From: Quercus robur
Taxonomy: Eukaryota > Streptophyta > Magnoliopsida > Fagales > Fagaceae
Assembly (NCBI RefSeq): GCF_932294415.1
Contig: NC_065536.1
Location: 15,063,974 to 15,127,973 of the forward strand
DNA: 64,000 nt
Reading direction: 5' to 3'
Position 1 is the first letter of the stretch. Every line of letters starts with the position of its first letter. This document shows, piece after piece, positions 23,101 through 34,790 of this stretch. Both the position numbers and the translations under genes were made by a program. The notes under the pieces were generated by a model that made no database searches, was not told the DNA's origin, and saw nothing but the letters and a program-made list of their open reading frames with translations.

Positions 23101-26100
23101 GTTTAAGATTTCAGAGGGAATTCAATAATTGGGAGTTGGCGGCTTCCTACTCCCTTCTTCATTTAATCCAAACTCGAATCCCTAGGGGTGAAGGGTGTGA
23201 CAGGCTTTGTTGGAATCTTAATGGCAGTGGGAAGTTTGATACTCGGTCTTTCTATCATAAGATTCGTAATGCAGCTCTCCCCACCTTCCCTTGGAAGGGT
23301 ATTTGGAAAGTTAAGGTTCCTAAAAGGGTGGCTTTTTTTATGTGGATAGCAGCTCATGGTCAGATTCTAATTTTGGATAATCTTATGCTTCGTGGTCACC
23401 CATTGGCAAATCGTTGTTATTTGTGTTGTTGTAATGCGGAATCTGTGGATCACTTGTTACTTTTTTGTCCGATAGCTCATTCTTTGTGGATGTATATGCT
23501 TCGGTTGTTTGGGATCGATTGGGTCATGCCAGGTTCAATTGAAGACTTATTATTCTGTTGGTTTCATTGGCTTGGGAAGCATAGTTCTAATATTTGGGAT
23601 TTGGTCCCAAGCTGTTTAATGTGGGCTATTTGGTCTGAATGGAATTGGTGGGCTTTTAAGGATGAGGGGAAAACTGTGGTTTAGTTATTAGAGTTTTGCC
23701 AGAGGACCCTCTTTGATTGGTCTCGATATTGGGGTTTCTCGGATTGTTCTACCCTTACGGATTTTATTTCTTCTATTAGAATAGATTAGGGGCTGTTTTT
23801 GTCTTGTTGTTTCTTTTTTCCATTGTTCACTACCGTGAACTCTTTGTGTTTCTCTTGCTTTTCTTTTATTAATAATATTCTCTTCTTACTTATCAAAAAA
23901 AAAAAAAAGTTTAGGAAGATTTGTAGATTTTGGGTTTAGAACCTTTTTGAAGAAGGATTAGGGTTTGAGAACGAATATGGGTTCACTAGAAAAGGAAAAA
24001 TATTTAATTTTGGGTTGAAGAGAGAGAGAGAGAAACAGATATAGAATTTCTCCAAATCAGTAAGTGTTAACACTACACAAAAACAGTGTGAATGAACAGT
24101 ACTTATGAACAGTTTTGTGAACATAATATCACAAGAAAGAAGAGAAAGGGAGGAAACAGAATACTAAGGCCAACTTGCCTATACTCAAAACACAATATTT
24201 TATTGATCAACTCTGACTTGTTTGAGTATAGTAAGATACCTATATAGACCATAACTCTCTAACTTTTCTGAGCAGAAAACTTCTACTTTGAGTAGTAAAC
24301 CAAACCTTAAATTAAACCAAAACCCACACATATTTGATAAGTAAACAAAATAAGACTTACTTATTAATATAATAAAGAAAACCCAAGGCCCATAACTATG
24401 GCCCATACCCAATAATTGTAGACTAACTAAAATACCCTTAACTCTAGAATGACCATATAAAGCATAAAACTTAATACACTACTATGGATACTTTATTCTT
24501 GAGCTTTGCCTTAACCGTAGACTTCCAAATAGGAAATTGTTTCTCTAACCATGCTATGGTTGCGCCATCAAAATATCCAAACTAAAATTGACTTGTACTT
24601 AAAGAAACTAAACCCCACACGCTTAGAATTTTTTAAGCATAACTCAAAGACTAAAATATCCTTAATTGGTAGGAATTACAAAAATTATCAATCTTCCCTA
24701 GATAAAAAAAGAAAAAAGAAATAATAAATCTTGTAAAATAAAGAGCCAAATATAAAAACTATATTAACTCTATACTCCTAACAACATACCATCAAAACCA
24801 TAGTATTCTTGCTTCAATTGTACATGTATGGAGTTATGGACCCATGAAACAAATCTTGAAATCAATAAAATTGCAAAAGTAGTTCTCACAGAAATAACAA
24901 ATCAATATTGCATGGTTTCTTCACTCATCAGTCAGAAAAGTAAGTAATGTACACAGCACATCAATAACTCAAGTTGGCCCATCTCATCAATGGGCAAAGG
25001 TCAGCAAACTGCAGCCCTTCAAGAACCCCAAGGACAATATTCTTCCAATCACAAACAAGAACAGAATTCTAGAAGTTTCAACCAGCCTAGAAAATAAATG
25101 CTATAAATTGCACAAAAACTACAAATCAAAAAGGCATGTTGGGCCAATGAGCTCTAACTCAAATGACATTTCCCCTCCCCATAAGAATGTGATAGAGGGT
25201 GAGGTGGAAGATTCAAGACCCATTGGATGCATGTTTAACTTACTAACAAAAAAAAGGGACAAACATATACAGACATGCACATGGAGTGATGATGGGTAGA
25301 TTCAATATTCAGAAAACATACCAGGAATCTGATCTATGAAGCCAAGGGTCTGACATACTTCTAGAGCCTGTTTATACTCTGCAACAACTTCAAAAAGCTT
25401 TAAAATCTCTTCTCTATTGAATGAAGATGTCAATTCATAAGTAGCTAGAAGCAGCAAAAAAGCCAAAACCTCCAAAGAATTAATAGCACTGGCTGTGAAT
25501 TTCATTTTCCACTCAACCGCCAGTTTCATTGCTTCTTCTTTAACTTGTGGAGGTATCTGTGGTGAGAGACTCTTAAGCTGCTGTAGCATTAAGATGTAGC
25601 TCTTCATGATACCTGCTTCAAAACCTGTGTCTCCCTTCTCCCAAATATAAGGAAAAGAGCCTTGCATCACATCCAAAACAAGCTTTGCTGGATCCGATAA
25701 CAGTTGAGGAGAAGCTAATATTTCGTTGCACGTCAAATCAGCCCCATTCAGTTGCTCATTCAGGAACTGCAAACTCCCATATGTGGTGGCATTTAATTGA
25801 AGATTTACAGAAGAAGAACAAGCAACATTTTTGGCTGGTAGATATTCAAGCTGCTCCATTTTAACTTGGGAATGAAGAGCACTGGCCACTGGACAGGTAG
25901 AATGAATAGAAATCAGTGGGTAATTTATAAGAATTTTCTGTATTGAATATAAAGCATACTTATCGCATTAAATTTTCTTTCAAGCAATACAAATCATCAG
26001 AAACTCAAGGAAGAAGTTATATTTGGACTGCCAAATTCTTAAAAGACCAAATTTAAGCCTTGGATTCACTAGAGATGATGTTGGAAGAAAGGGACAGCAT

Positions 26101-26717
26101 ATCTGGATTATTTCCTTACAATCATTATCACAATTATACCATAATTTATTACTAGCTGTGTTAGACATTAATGTGGGGGAGGACAAGGAAATAGTGAAGA
26201 TAGTGTGTTAATCAATAAGCATCCCAGGAATATAACTAAATAACTGATGAATGAATAAACTGTATAGTGTTAAACAATAAAATCTCAAAATGGTAACGCC
26301 TAATAAGACATTAAAGTGTTCAAACAAGGCATTTTGCAATAAATATCATTGCTGCCAACAACCAATGGATTAACTATGTGCAGAAAAACTTATCCCATGA
26401 CCAGTCCCAGGGCAATGGCAGCAGTCCTGCTCCACAAAGGAATGGAATCTGACACAACATAATGACAGAAAAAGTCCCAAACCCGTAAGGAAGGGTCATT
26501 AACATTTTTAAGCTTTTCAGTGAGGTCTAGAGGGCAAAAATATTATCAAAATTGGTTTCATCATATAAAATAAAATAAGAAAGATGTATAAGCCTCTCAT
26601 TTCAAAGAACATTAGGGACATCACAATTGCTAATTCAAATATTCACAATAGATTAAAAGAAGAAAAAAATTAAGATCACCTATTTTAGCCTTGAAGTTTA
26701 GGCAAATCAAATTAAAA

Positions 26718-26756
<39 letters not shown>

Positions 26757-28831
26757 CCAGGTGCTTTATATATGATCCCAAGGGTTCGACATAATTCAGG
26801 TGCCAGTCTATGCTGATCAATAGTGAGAAAAAGACTCCGTAGCTCATCTTCATTAAAGCCAGAGCCCAATCCAAATGTTGCCAAGAGCTGCAGAAAACCC
26901 AAAACCTCCAGACCATTATCTTTGTCCACTTTCATCTTTGCCTTCCATTCAACTGCCAATTTCATTGCTGCTTCTCTCACCTGAGGCTTAACAACTTTTG
27001 AGGTTTTCATTAACTGCTCTAACAAAAGAATACAACTCCTCCTGATAATATTCACATCAAACACCATATCTCCCTCCCTTGAATGTGGAGGGTAAAACCC
27101 ATGCATTGCATCTAGCACCAACTTCGAAGGGTCAGATGCTGTTTGAAGAATTGTAGAGACTTCACCACGCACCATCTCATGCCTTTGTAAATTCTTATTC
27201 AAGAGCAACTGCAAACTTCGTCCATCCATGGTGGTGTGGGATCTCAAAGATGCAGGGTAAGGATCAACAATAGCATTGTTGGCAGGTGTGTGTTCATGTT
27301 GCTTGGTCTTCACTTGAGAAGGAAGGTCATTAGTGTTCCCCTTCAATTCCTTCTCTTTTATAGTCTCTTTCAGTGATATTTGTATTGAATCAAATTTTTT
27401 CTCTCTCAATTCAAGCTCCTTGACTCGTTCTTTGACTTTCCTTTCTCTCATTTCAAGATTATTTTTTATTGAATCAAATTGTTTCTCTTTCAAATCAAGT
27501 TCCTTGACTCGTTCTTTGACTTGCCTTTCTCTCATTTCAAGATTATGTGAACGTTCGTCCAATGACTTCTTGAGTGAGGCAAGATGCTTCTCTTTCAATT
27601 CAAGTTCTTTGAGCCCTTCATTCACTGTTTCTTGGACAAATTTCAGTTGCTTCTCCTTTGATTCAAGAGAATCAGTGCACTCTTTGACGGACTTTTCTAC
27701 CAAATAAAGTTCCTTCTCCTTTGATTTTTGTTCCTTAAAACATTCCACAATTGCTTTCTGAATTGATCTAAGCTCTTCCTGTTTTGATTTGAACTCCTTG
27801 TCACACTCTTTAATCAAATTCTGTCTAGAATTCAGTTGATTTCCTTTAAATTCAAGTTCCTCGTTGAGTTCTTCAATAGATCTTCGGATTGCATTATGCT
27901 CCCTCTGTTTTAGCTCAAAATCTTCACAAAATTTTCTATACAATTCTTCGACTGAATCAAGTTGCTTCTCCTTGGACTGAACTTCTTTAGACTGGTCTAT
28001 CAATTTCTTCTCTATCAAATCTAATATCTTCTTTTTTGACTTAATTTTTTCTGAACTCTCTTTAATGCAACCATCAATAGACTCAATTTCATTCTCTTTC
28101 ACTTTCAGCTCCATTGTCCGCTCTTTGATTAACTTCCCTATTTGATCAAATTGCTTTTCTTTCGATTCAAGCTCTTCACTATTTTCTTCAATCAATATTT
28201 TGATAGACTCCAAATGTTTCTCCTTTGACTTAAGCTCTATTGCTTTCTCCTCAATCAACTTTTGAACCCCACACAGTTCCCTCTCTTTCAACACAAACTT
28301 TTCAGCCCAATCTTTTATTCTTTTTTTCGCTAACTCCACTTCCTTCCCTTTCATCATGACTTCATCACTATACTTATCTAACAAGTCCTTCACGGTCTCC
28401 AACTGCTTCTCTTTCAATCCCAATTTGTCACAACACTCCTCAAACGACTTCTCCAACCAATCCAGTTCCTCTTTTTTCAACTCGAGGTCCCTAGAGTACC
28501 GTCCCATTGATTTTTGCATTAAAACCAGTTGCTCCTTATTCAACTGAAGCTTCTCCAGCACCAAACCCAATTCAATTTCCTTTGCACCAAGCTCACTCTG
28601 CACTAAACCCAATTGTTTCACCTTCAAACCCATCTCTTTTTCGCGCTCCTCGAGTTCTTTGAACTGGGTTTCAATGGACTTCCTTGTGGAATCCAAGTGT
28701 TCCTCCAAGTCTTTCCATTGAAGTGTGAGTATAAGGATTGAAGACGCTTGAGCATTCAAGGCCTCAAACGCTTTCCTCAAACCACTCTGCTTCAAATCTA
28801 ATAGCTTTAAATCTGAAGCCACTTTCTCCAT
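17111..28831 (-). CDS. FRIGIDA-like protein, FRL5-type, two FRIGIDA domains (1075 aa)
   Basis: Four exons, complement of 26758-28831, 25322-25888, 17618-17790 and 17111-17524, join in frame (introns of phase 1, 1 and 0) to 3228 nt. Residues 1-530 are a long Lys/Glu coiled coil of about 20-25-residue repeats. FRIGIDA domain 1 is about 538-691 ('[18 protein letters not shown]', '[16 protein letters not shown]'). Domain 2 is 692-938 ('[16 protein letters not shown]', '[17 protein letters not shown]', then '[21 protein letters not shown]' from exon 3). The tail has a possible nuclear signal (NKRAR) and a Gly/His/Tyr-rich end. The architecture resembles Arabidopsis FRL5. FRIGIDA itself scaffolds transcription activators of the floral repressor FLC; a role for this paralogue is not established. 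The second intron (about 7.5 kb) holds a LINE in the opposite direction. This is the only copy here with a fully open frame. Confidence 0.88.
18473..19279 (+). pseudogene. LINE ORF1-like protein remnant
   Basis: From about 18473 the translation carries the plant LINE ORF1 N-terminal style ('[21 protein letters not shown]', '[31 protein letters not shown]'). It then runs in an open frame from 18728 to 19279 with a Gly-rich stretch ([11 protein letters not shown]). In plant L1 elements this protein binds the element RNA. The frame changes near 18715, so the product is broken. A further low-complexity stretch to 19890 may belong to the same ORF. Confidence 0.55.
20149..23684 (+). pseudogene. LINE ORF2 (endonuclease / reverse transcriptase) remnant
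   Basis: It runs in order through an endonuclease (20149-20830), a linker, a reverse transcriptase (about 21480-22400, FADD catalytic motif) and a zinc-binding C-terminal region (22590-23684). In a live element it nicks the target and primes reverse transcription from the element RNA. Open blocks are 20478-21140, 21174-21701, 22071-22799 and 23025-23681, separated by stops or frame changes; the stretch 21702-22070 is the worst. Confidence 0.85.
24065..24783 (-). mobile_element. Probable solo LTR (fossil), within FRL intron 2
   Basis: Read on the minus strand it starts TGTTAGGAGTATAGAG and ends TAGTGTTAACA, with inverted TGTTA/TAACA ends. The sequence is LTR-like, including an aataaaatattg polyadenylation-type motif. 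It is about 719 bp. I did not find matching 5-bp flanks, so the limits and the solo-LTR call are tentative. There is no coding capacity. Confidence 0.4.
24784..25321. other. Remainder of FRL intron 2
   Basis: Nothing recognised. It lies directly upstream (plus-strand view) of the exon beginning at 25322. Confidence 0.5.
25889..26757 (-). other. FRL intron 1 with (CT)n next to the donor
   Basis: Intron between the two FRIGIDA-domain exons. On the gene strand it starts GTAAT and runs straight into a CT dinucleotide microsatellite (26720-26753 on the plus strand as GA). No further element recognised. Confidence 0.7.
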
Positions 28832-29449
28832 TGCTACATAAAAATTGTACCTTTCTTGTCCAAAAAAGAAAAGCAAGAAACCCTTAAGAAAAAAATTCAA
28901 AACCCAGATATAAAAAACAGTACTGACCCAGAAAAAAACTACTTTCTTATTCTTTTCTGTTTTCACTTTTCAACTTTTCAAAAACATACATTTTGTGTTT
29001 TTAGAGACTGAAAACCCTAAAACCCTAGCCAAGCAATCCAAACGCTAGAGAGAATTTGAAGAAATATATATAGTTTTGTTTTTTTGTTTTGGATGAATAA
29101 ATAAATAAATGTAAATATTTAAAAAAATAACTAATACTAGTGTATTGTACAGACTACAAAGACGGCGTGTTTTGCGTGAATGAATAAATGTAATTAATAT
29201 ATTACCAAAAATAAAAAAATTAGTGAAAGTCAAACATCAATGGTGGAAAAAAGTTTTATGGTTTTACTTACAGAGACGAAGTCCGAGGTCGGAGAAAGAC
29301 AACAATTGCTTACAATTTTGTGAAAGCTATGCTCTGCTTTTTTTTCTTTTTTTTTCTCTGTTTCTTAACTTTTGGTTTTTACTTGGTGATGATTGAAACA
29401 GTGAGAGTCTTATAAAAGTGGGGCTTTGCAGAATTGGTTTTTATAAATA
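28832..29449. other. Upstream region of the intact FRL gene
   Basis: Presumed 5' UTR and promoter of the minus-strand gene starting at 28831. It is AT-rich with pyrimidine tracts. No precise promoter element can be assigned. Confidence 0.4.
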
Positions 29450-30436
29450 CTAGTCGCTAACCCGTGCGATGCACGGGAAAACTATTAGAAAATAATAAAG
29501 CATGCATATATTAAAAGACAATTTAAGTTCATGTGTGCTTGCAAGGGATACATACCTAAATAGTTCTTGCGGTAGAAATAAAAGTCTTATCTTTGAGATA
29601 AAGAACTGATGTAAACAAACTAACCTTACATAAAACAAATTAAAAAAAAAATAAAAAAATATAAAACTGATGTCACGGGAAATTCAGCCTCATAGTAGTA
29701 ATATATAAATCTCTTAAAACCTAAACCTAAACCTAAACATAAGGACTAAATATATAAACAAACTAACCTTACAAAAGCTGAACTTTATAAGTTAAAATCT
29801 ATACTGTGAGTTGTAGATCTTGAATGTTATACCATGCGTTTAGGGCTTCCTACATTTGGAGAGAGAGAGAGAGAGTTTGCAGAAATCAAAGAAAATCTCT
29901 CTATAGCTTAAAAAACACAATATATTAAAATCAAAGAGATAAAATTTTCAGAGGACAAAATATTATAGATAATTTAAAAGAATTTTGATTTAATTCTTGA
30001 ACACTGAATTGGAAATTGATTATATGAGTATTCAATAGTGAACAAAGTACTATGTATTAATTAATATATAAACAAAACTAACCTTATAAAAATTGAACTT
30101 TATAAGCTAAAATCTATACCGTGCATTGTAGATCTTGAATGCTTTACGTCTGGAGAGAGAGAGTTTGCAGAAACCGTGACTTTATATTTCTTAACTTGAG
30201 AGAGGGGTAAGGTTGCTAGGGTTTTGTAGATCTTGAATGCTTTAGGGCTTCCTACGTTTGAAGAAAGAGAGAGTTTGCAGAAACCGTGACTTTATATTTC
30301 TTAACTTGAGAGAGGGGTAAGGTTGTTAGGGTTTTGAGGAGTTATAATTTTTATTTATTTTTTATTTTTTAAATATTGTGCTGACGTGGAAAATTGTGGT
30401 GCCAGTAAAGATTTCGGTTTTATATATATATATAGA
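29450..30436 (-). mobile_element. Non-autonomous Helitron (987 bp)
   Basis: On the minus strand it starts TCTATATATATATATAAAAC. It ends with the hairpin CCCGTGCatCGCACGGG, nine bases, then CTAG. The flanks are A on the 5' side (30437) and T on the 3' side (29449), as expected for insertion between A and T with no target duplication. Inside are two imperfect repeats: a block with 'gcagaaaccgtgac' (about 30160-30220 and 30265-30325) and another around 29760-29840 and 30065-30140. There is no coding sequence, so it needs Rep/helicase from another element. Confidence 0.85.
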
Positions 30437-30740
30437 TAAGAGATTTTTATTCCCACTTGTAAAACCGTACCTTCAAATATATCGTACTAGGTTGTTTTTT
30501 ATCAGACTAGTCTAGTAGATTTTTGTTAAAAGACTAGTCTAGTAGTTAAAATCGAATAACACTAGAAGTTCTATTTTAAAGCAATAAAAAAAAAAAGTGA
30601 AGCCTCAAGTTTGATTTTGAATGATATATTCAAAATTTAAATAATTGATAGTAGTAGTAAATGTCGGTTTTTTTTTTTTTTTTTTTTTGAGAATATAGTA
30701 AATGTCGGTAAGGTTTTTTTTCTATACTACTATTTAAGGG

Positions 30741-32166
30741 ACTTCTCCTGTTTGGATTCCACATTTTTTATGCCTAAGATACCCTCATCATACCCACTTA
30801 CAAGTTTTCAACTACCAAGGATAGATATGTAAATTAAAACTCCTACACTTTAAAACCACAAACTCATGTACGCTTTACAGTTTCTATCTCACTTTCTCTC
30901 TCTCATTCTTCTTCAAATTAAAAACATTTAGTTTAGCTCTACATCCTCTTCTCTTTTTCTTCATATTAAAGATATTTACTGTCAAAGGCTTCAACAAATT
31001 TTCAGGTTCTATCTTTTGCAAGTTCCTCTTTGTTTTCTTTTCTTTTGTTTATGATTGACTTTCTTTAAGTTCTACTTTTTTTTTTCTTATATGTATCACG
31101 TTAACTCTTTTTTTTTCCCCTTCTTCTTTATTTTAAAATGTAATTTTGAAATAAATAGTTCCTTCATATACTCCATCATTGTACTTCTTAAAGAATTGTC
31201 ATTTCATGTTGTAGGTATTGTGATCCAAAGATAGAGCTGTCTTATGCTACAAAAGAAGTATTCAAAATCATTCTCCAACAGTTAAACAGTATGGCTTCCT
31301 TTACCTCTTTTAATAGTCTTTGTTTACATATTTAAAATTATAACCATGATCACCTCATGAATAAATAGTAGTTTTTTTTTTCATTTGTGTAACTTTTTTG
31401 TATATCATTTACTACACCTTTTATATCAATCTAAATTATCAATTTTATATACACCTGTTTAGATTCCACATTTTTTATGCCTAAGATACCCTCATCATAC
31501 CCACTTACAAATTTTCAACTACCGAGGATAGATATGCAAATTAAAACTCCTACACTTTAAAACCACAAACTCATGTACGCTTTACAGTTTCTATCTCACT
31601 TTCTCTCTCTCATTCTTCTTCAAATTAAAAACATTTAGTTTAGCTCTACATCCTCTTCTCTTTTTCTTCATATTAAAGATATTTACTGTCAGAGGCTTCA
31701 ACAAATTTTCAGGTTCTATCTTTTGCAAGTTCCTCTTTGTTTTCTTTTCTTTTGTTTATGATTGACTTTCTTTAAGTTCTACTTTTTTTTTTTCTTATAT
31801 GTATCACGTTAACTCTTTTTTTTTTCCCCTTCTTCTTTATTTTAAAATGTAATTTTGAAATAAATGGTTCCTTCATATACTCCATCATTGTACTTCTTAA
31901 TGAATTGTCATTTCATGTTGTAGGTATTGTGATCCAAAGATAGGGCTGTCTTATGCTACAAAATAAGTATTCAAAATCATTCTCCAACAGTTAAACAGTA
32001 TGGCTTCCTTTACCTCTTTTAATAGTCTTTGTTTACATATTTAAAATTATAACCATGATCACCTCATGAATAAATAGTAGTTTTTTTTTTTCATTTGTGT
32101 AACTTTTTTGTATATCATTTACTACACCTTTTATATCAATCTAAATTATCAATTTTATATACACCT
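30741..32166 (+). repeat. Tandem duplication, period about 707 bp, at Helitron 5' end
   Basis: Copy 1 starts at about 30748 (cctgtttggattccac) and copy 2 at about 31455 (cctgtttagattccac). They stay closely alike through 31454 and 32166, with a few substitutions. A third copy, inverted, forms the 5' part of the nested Helitron (about 35880-36530). Confidence 0.85.
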
Positions 32167-32470
32167 TTTTTTTTTTTTGATAAGTAGATACATCTTTAAC
32201 TCCCATTAAAATGTTGCCTACAAAATAGGATCACTCTCCTAATAGTTTTCAAATTACTTTATCCATTTAAAAAAATTAAAATTAAAATTAAAACAAACAC
32301 ACTTTTTTAGTAAAAAAAAAAAAAAAAACCCACATCTTCCGTTACAAACTATTTGATCTTAAATTTTTAGTTCCAACTCTCCAATATATCTTACGTTTCA
32401 AAAAAATATATATAACTGAAGGTAATTGTAAAAGTTGGATTGCTACACCTATTAAAACCACGTTTGTTCT

Positions 32471-32513
<43 letters not shown>

Positions 32514-33504
32514 CCCACGTTCTCACATCCACCACAATATTATCCTTCTCCTTCAGTTTCTTTTTCCGTCATCCACCCAATCATCTTCCACCATCTTTCA
32601 CTCTCACTTTGTTAAGTCTTCACAGTTTTTTCAAATCCTATTCATAAATTGATACATGTTTTGATGTCAAAATGGTAGGCCTCTGAATCTGAAATGGGCA
32701 AAGGCTCTCAGGGGCAGCTTGATGTATTTTCCCATTTTTCATATCTTTATTTTTTTATTCCATAATTTTTTTATCCACATAATTTATGACTATTATTTTT
32801 TTATCTACACAATGCAAGGCTACAACCACTAAACGTTTCCCAAATAACTGTAAATTTTCGAAATTCAAATTTCCAGTAAAATCTCACCATGTTCTCTATC
32901 ACAATCTCTTTTATCCTTATATGCTATCACTACCAACATTTTCGGATAACTACTATTTTATTCAAATGTTTGCTTTATTCTATTTCTTTTTTTCTTTTTT
33001 TTGGAGAAGAATTTTCTATTTCTATTTGAATTCAAAAATTTCAAACACAAACTCTAACAAACTTAAGCTATTATCTTTAACAACATATACATTCAAACGT
33101 TGGTTTGTTAATTAAAGTTTTTTTTTTTTTTTAAATACTTGGTTTAACCCTAATTTTTATCTCTCTCAGGTTCACGTACGCACAAACTTTTTGGATTGCA
33201 TTGAAGAGTCATTGGAATGGAATATTAGATAAGTTCGGGTGAGAGACTTTACAAGAATTATTATATGTATTAAACTTCACATAAAGTGGTTGTTATCTAA
33301 GAAACTGTTGTAAAAAAATTTCTTTTGTAATAGAAACTATATTTCTTTTGTATACAATTAACGTGTATCTCTTGTCATAAAATTTTCAAATTAAGCTTTT
33401 ATTTACTTATGTTATGGACGTGTAGTAAATGACTAAATTTTAGGATTAAAAATACTACATTTTACGAATAGACAAAAAATGATAATTGTCATACATAAAA
33501 TTTG

Positions 33505-33535
<31 letters not shown>

Positions 33536-33575
33536 CACATCAACAACACCAAGAACGTGAGAGACTTTACAAGAA

Positions 33576-33880
33576 CTAGCCTCTGAGCACGCGCGCAGAG
33601 GCTCTTCTATTTTTTGGGTAAGGATTAATTTAGAGCATTTATTATAATTTGGAATTATTACATTTTTCAATCACAAAAAAAACCTAGGGGTGTGATGAGT
33701 GTCATGTATGGAGAAATAATTTTCCAATCACAATAATTTTTCATCACAAAAAAATCTAGGAGTGTGATTGGAAAATTATTTCTCCACACATGACACTCAT
33801 CACACTCCTAGGGGTTTTTTTTTTGTGATTGAAAAATGTAATAATTCCAAATTATAATAAATGCTCAAAATTAATCCATG
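33576..33880. repeat. Fold-back 3' end region of nested Helitron
   Basis: A near-palindrome of about 300 bp. 'Gggtaaggattaattt' and the cacaaaaaa/tcctaggggt blocks reappear inverted after a central palindrome around 33730. It matches the element at 44386-44755, but the far arm lacks the last ~40 bp. Confidence 0.75.
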
Positions 33881-33884
33881 TACT

Positions 33885-34790
33885 ATTTTAAAAATCCTAC
33901 TTTTTATCCCACGTTAAGCATCTCACGTTTTCCTCTTTTTTTTTTTTTTTTTTAAATCTCTTCCATATTTTGGAAAAAAAAGACTCCTACAATAAAACTA
34001 CTACTATAATTTCTCCATCTATATCCTTATATTTAGGCACTAACATATCTGATTTTGAAAGAAAATAAAATGCTAAATTTTAAGGAAAAAAATTTAAAGT
34101 CTAATATTCCATTCTTGTAAAGTCTCTCACGTTCTCTCTCTCTATCTATGTACTATTTAAAAAAGTCCCACTTTCTATCCCACGTTAAACATCTCAAGTT
34201 TTCCTTTTTTTTTAAAAAAAAAAAACCTTTTTGGTGTTGTTGATGTTTTTTTTTTTTAATTTTTTTTTTTTATGTATGACAGTTATCATTTAATTTAATC
34301 TTTAATTTACTTTTTGAAGTAAGTAATACGATTTTTTTTAATAAAAAATAAAATCGTTTTTACTGTTTTCTCTTTTTCGAAAATTCAAAGTATTTACATC
34401 TTGTACTTTGTCCTTTTTTTTTTAATATATATATATACACACATCTATCTATGTACTATTTTAAAAATCCTACTTTTTATCCCATGTTAAGCATCTCACG
34501 TTTTCCTCCTTTTTTTTTTTTTTTTTTTAAATCTCTTCCATATTTTGGAAAAAAAAGACTCCTACAATAAAACTACTACTATAAGTTCTCCATCCATATC
34601 CTTATATTTAGGCACTAACATACCTGATTTTGAAAGAAAATAAAATGCTAAATTTTAGGGAAAAAAATTTGAAGTCTAATATTCCATTCTTGTAAAGTCT
34701 CTCACGTTCTCTCTCTCTCTCTCTATCTATGTACTATTTAAAAAAGTCCCACTTTCTATCCCACGTTAAACATCTCAAGTTTTTTTTTTT
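33885..34790 (+). repeat. Direct repeats with Helitron-like 'tctatgtactattt' starts
   Basis: Blocks starting near 33887 and 34447 ('atgtactattttaaaaatcc') and near 34143 and 34729 ('atgtactatttaaaaaagtc') form a tandem duplication of about 570 bp. Each start resembles a Helitron 5' terminus (A then TCTATGTACTATTT). Confidence 0.65.

Larger units (their letters stand above)
18010..23909 (+). mobile_element. LINE (plant L1-type), long but degenerate, antisense in FRL intron
   Basis: A C/T-rich, proline-coding 5' part (about 18030-18410) leads to ORF1 pieces, then ORF2 and a poly(A) run at about 23896-23909. ORF2 shows an apurinic endonuclease ('[15 protein letters not shown]' at 20153, 'VFGDFNTIR' near 20568, 'VVSDHCPLL' near 20815). 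A reverse transcriptase follows ('[16 protein letters not shown]' near 21511, '[10 protein letters not shown]' near 22204), then a zinc-binding RVT region ('[17 protein letters not shown]', 'DHLLLFCPI', to about 23684). Stops and frame changes occur through ORF2 (for example at 20449, 21141, 21702 and several between 21800 and 21960), so it is inactive. The 5' limit is approximate and no convincing target duplication was found. Confidence 0.88.

Noticed and set aside
17986-24183. Shared 'aacttgcctat' on both sides of the intronic LINE as its target duplication
   Set aside because: The right copy lies about 260 bp past the poly(A) end, inside the probable LTR, so the match is likely chance.
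32440-32652. Poly-lysine and poly-phenylalanine open frames (also 35252-35569, 47701-47909, 47803-48087)
   Set aside because: Products of long A or T homopolymers; no coding signal.
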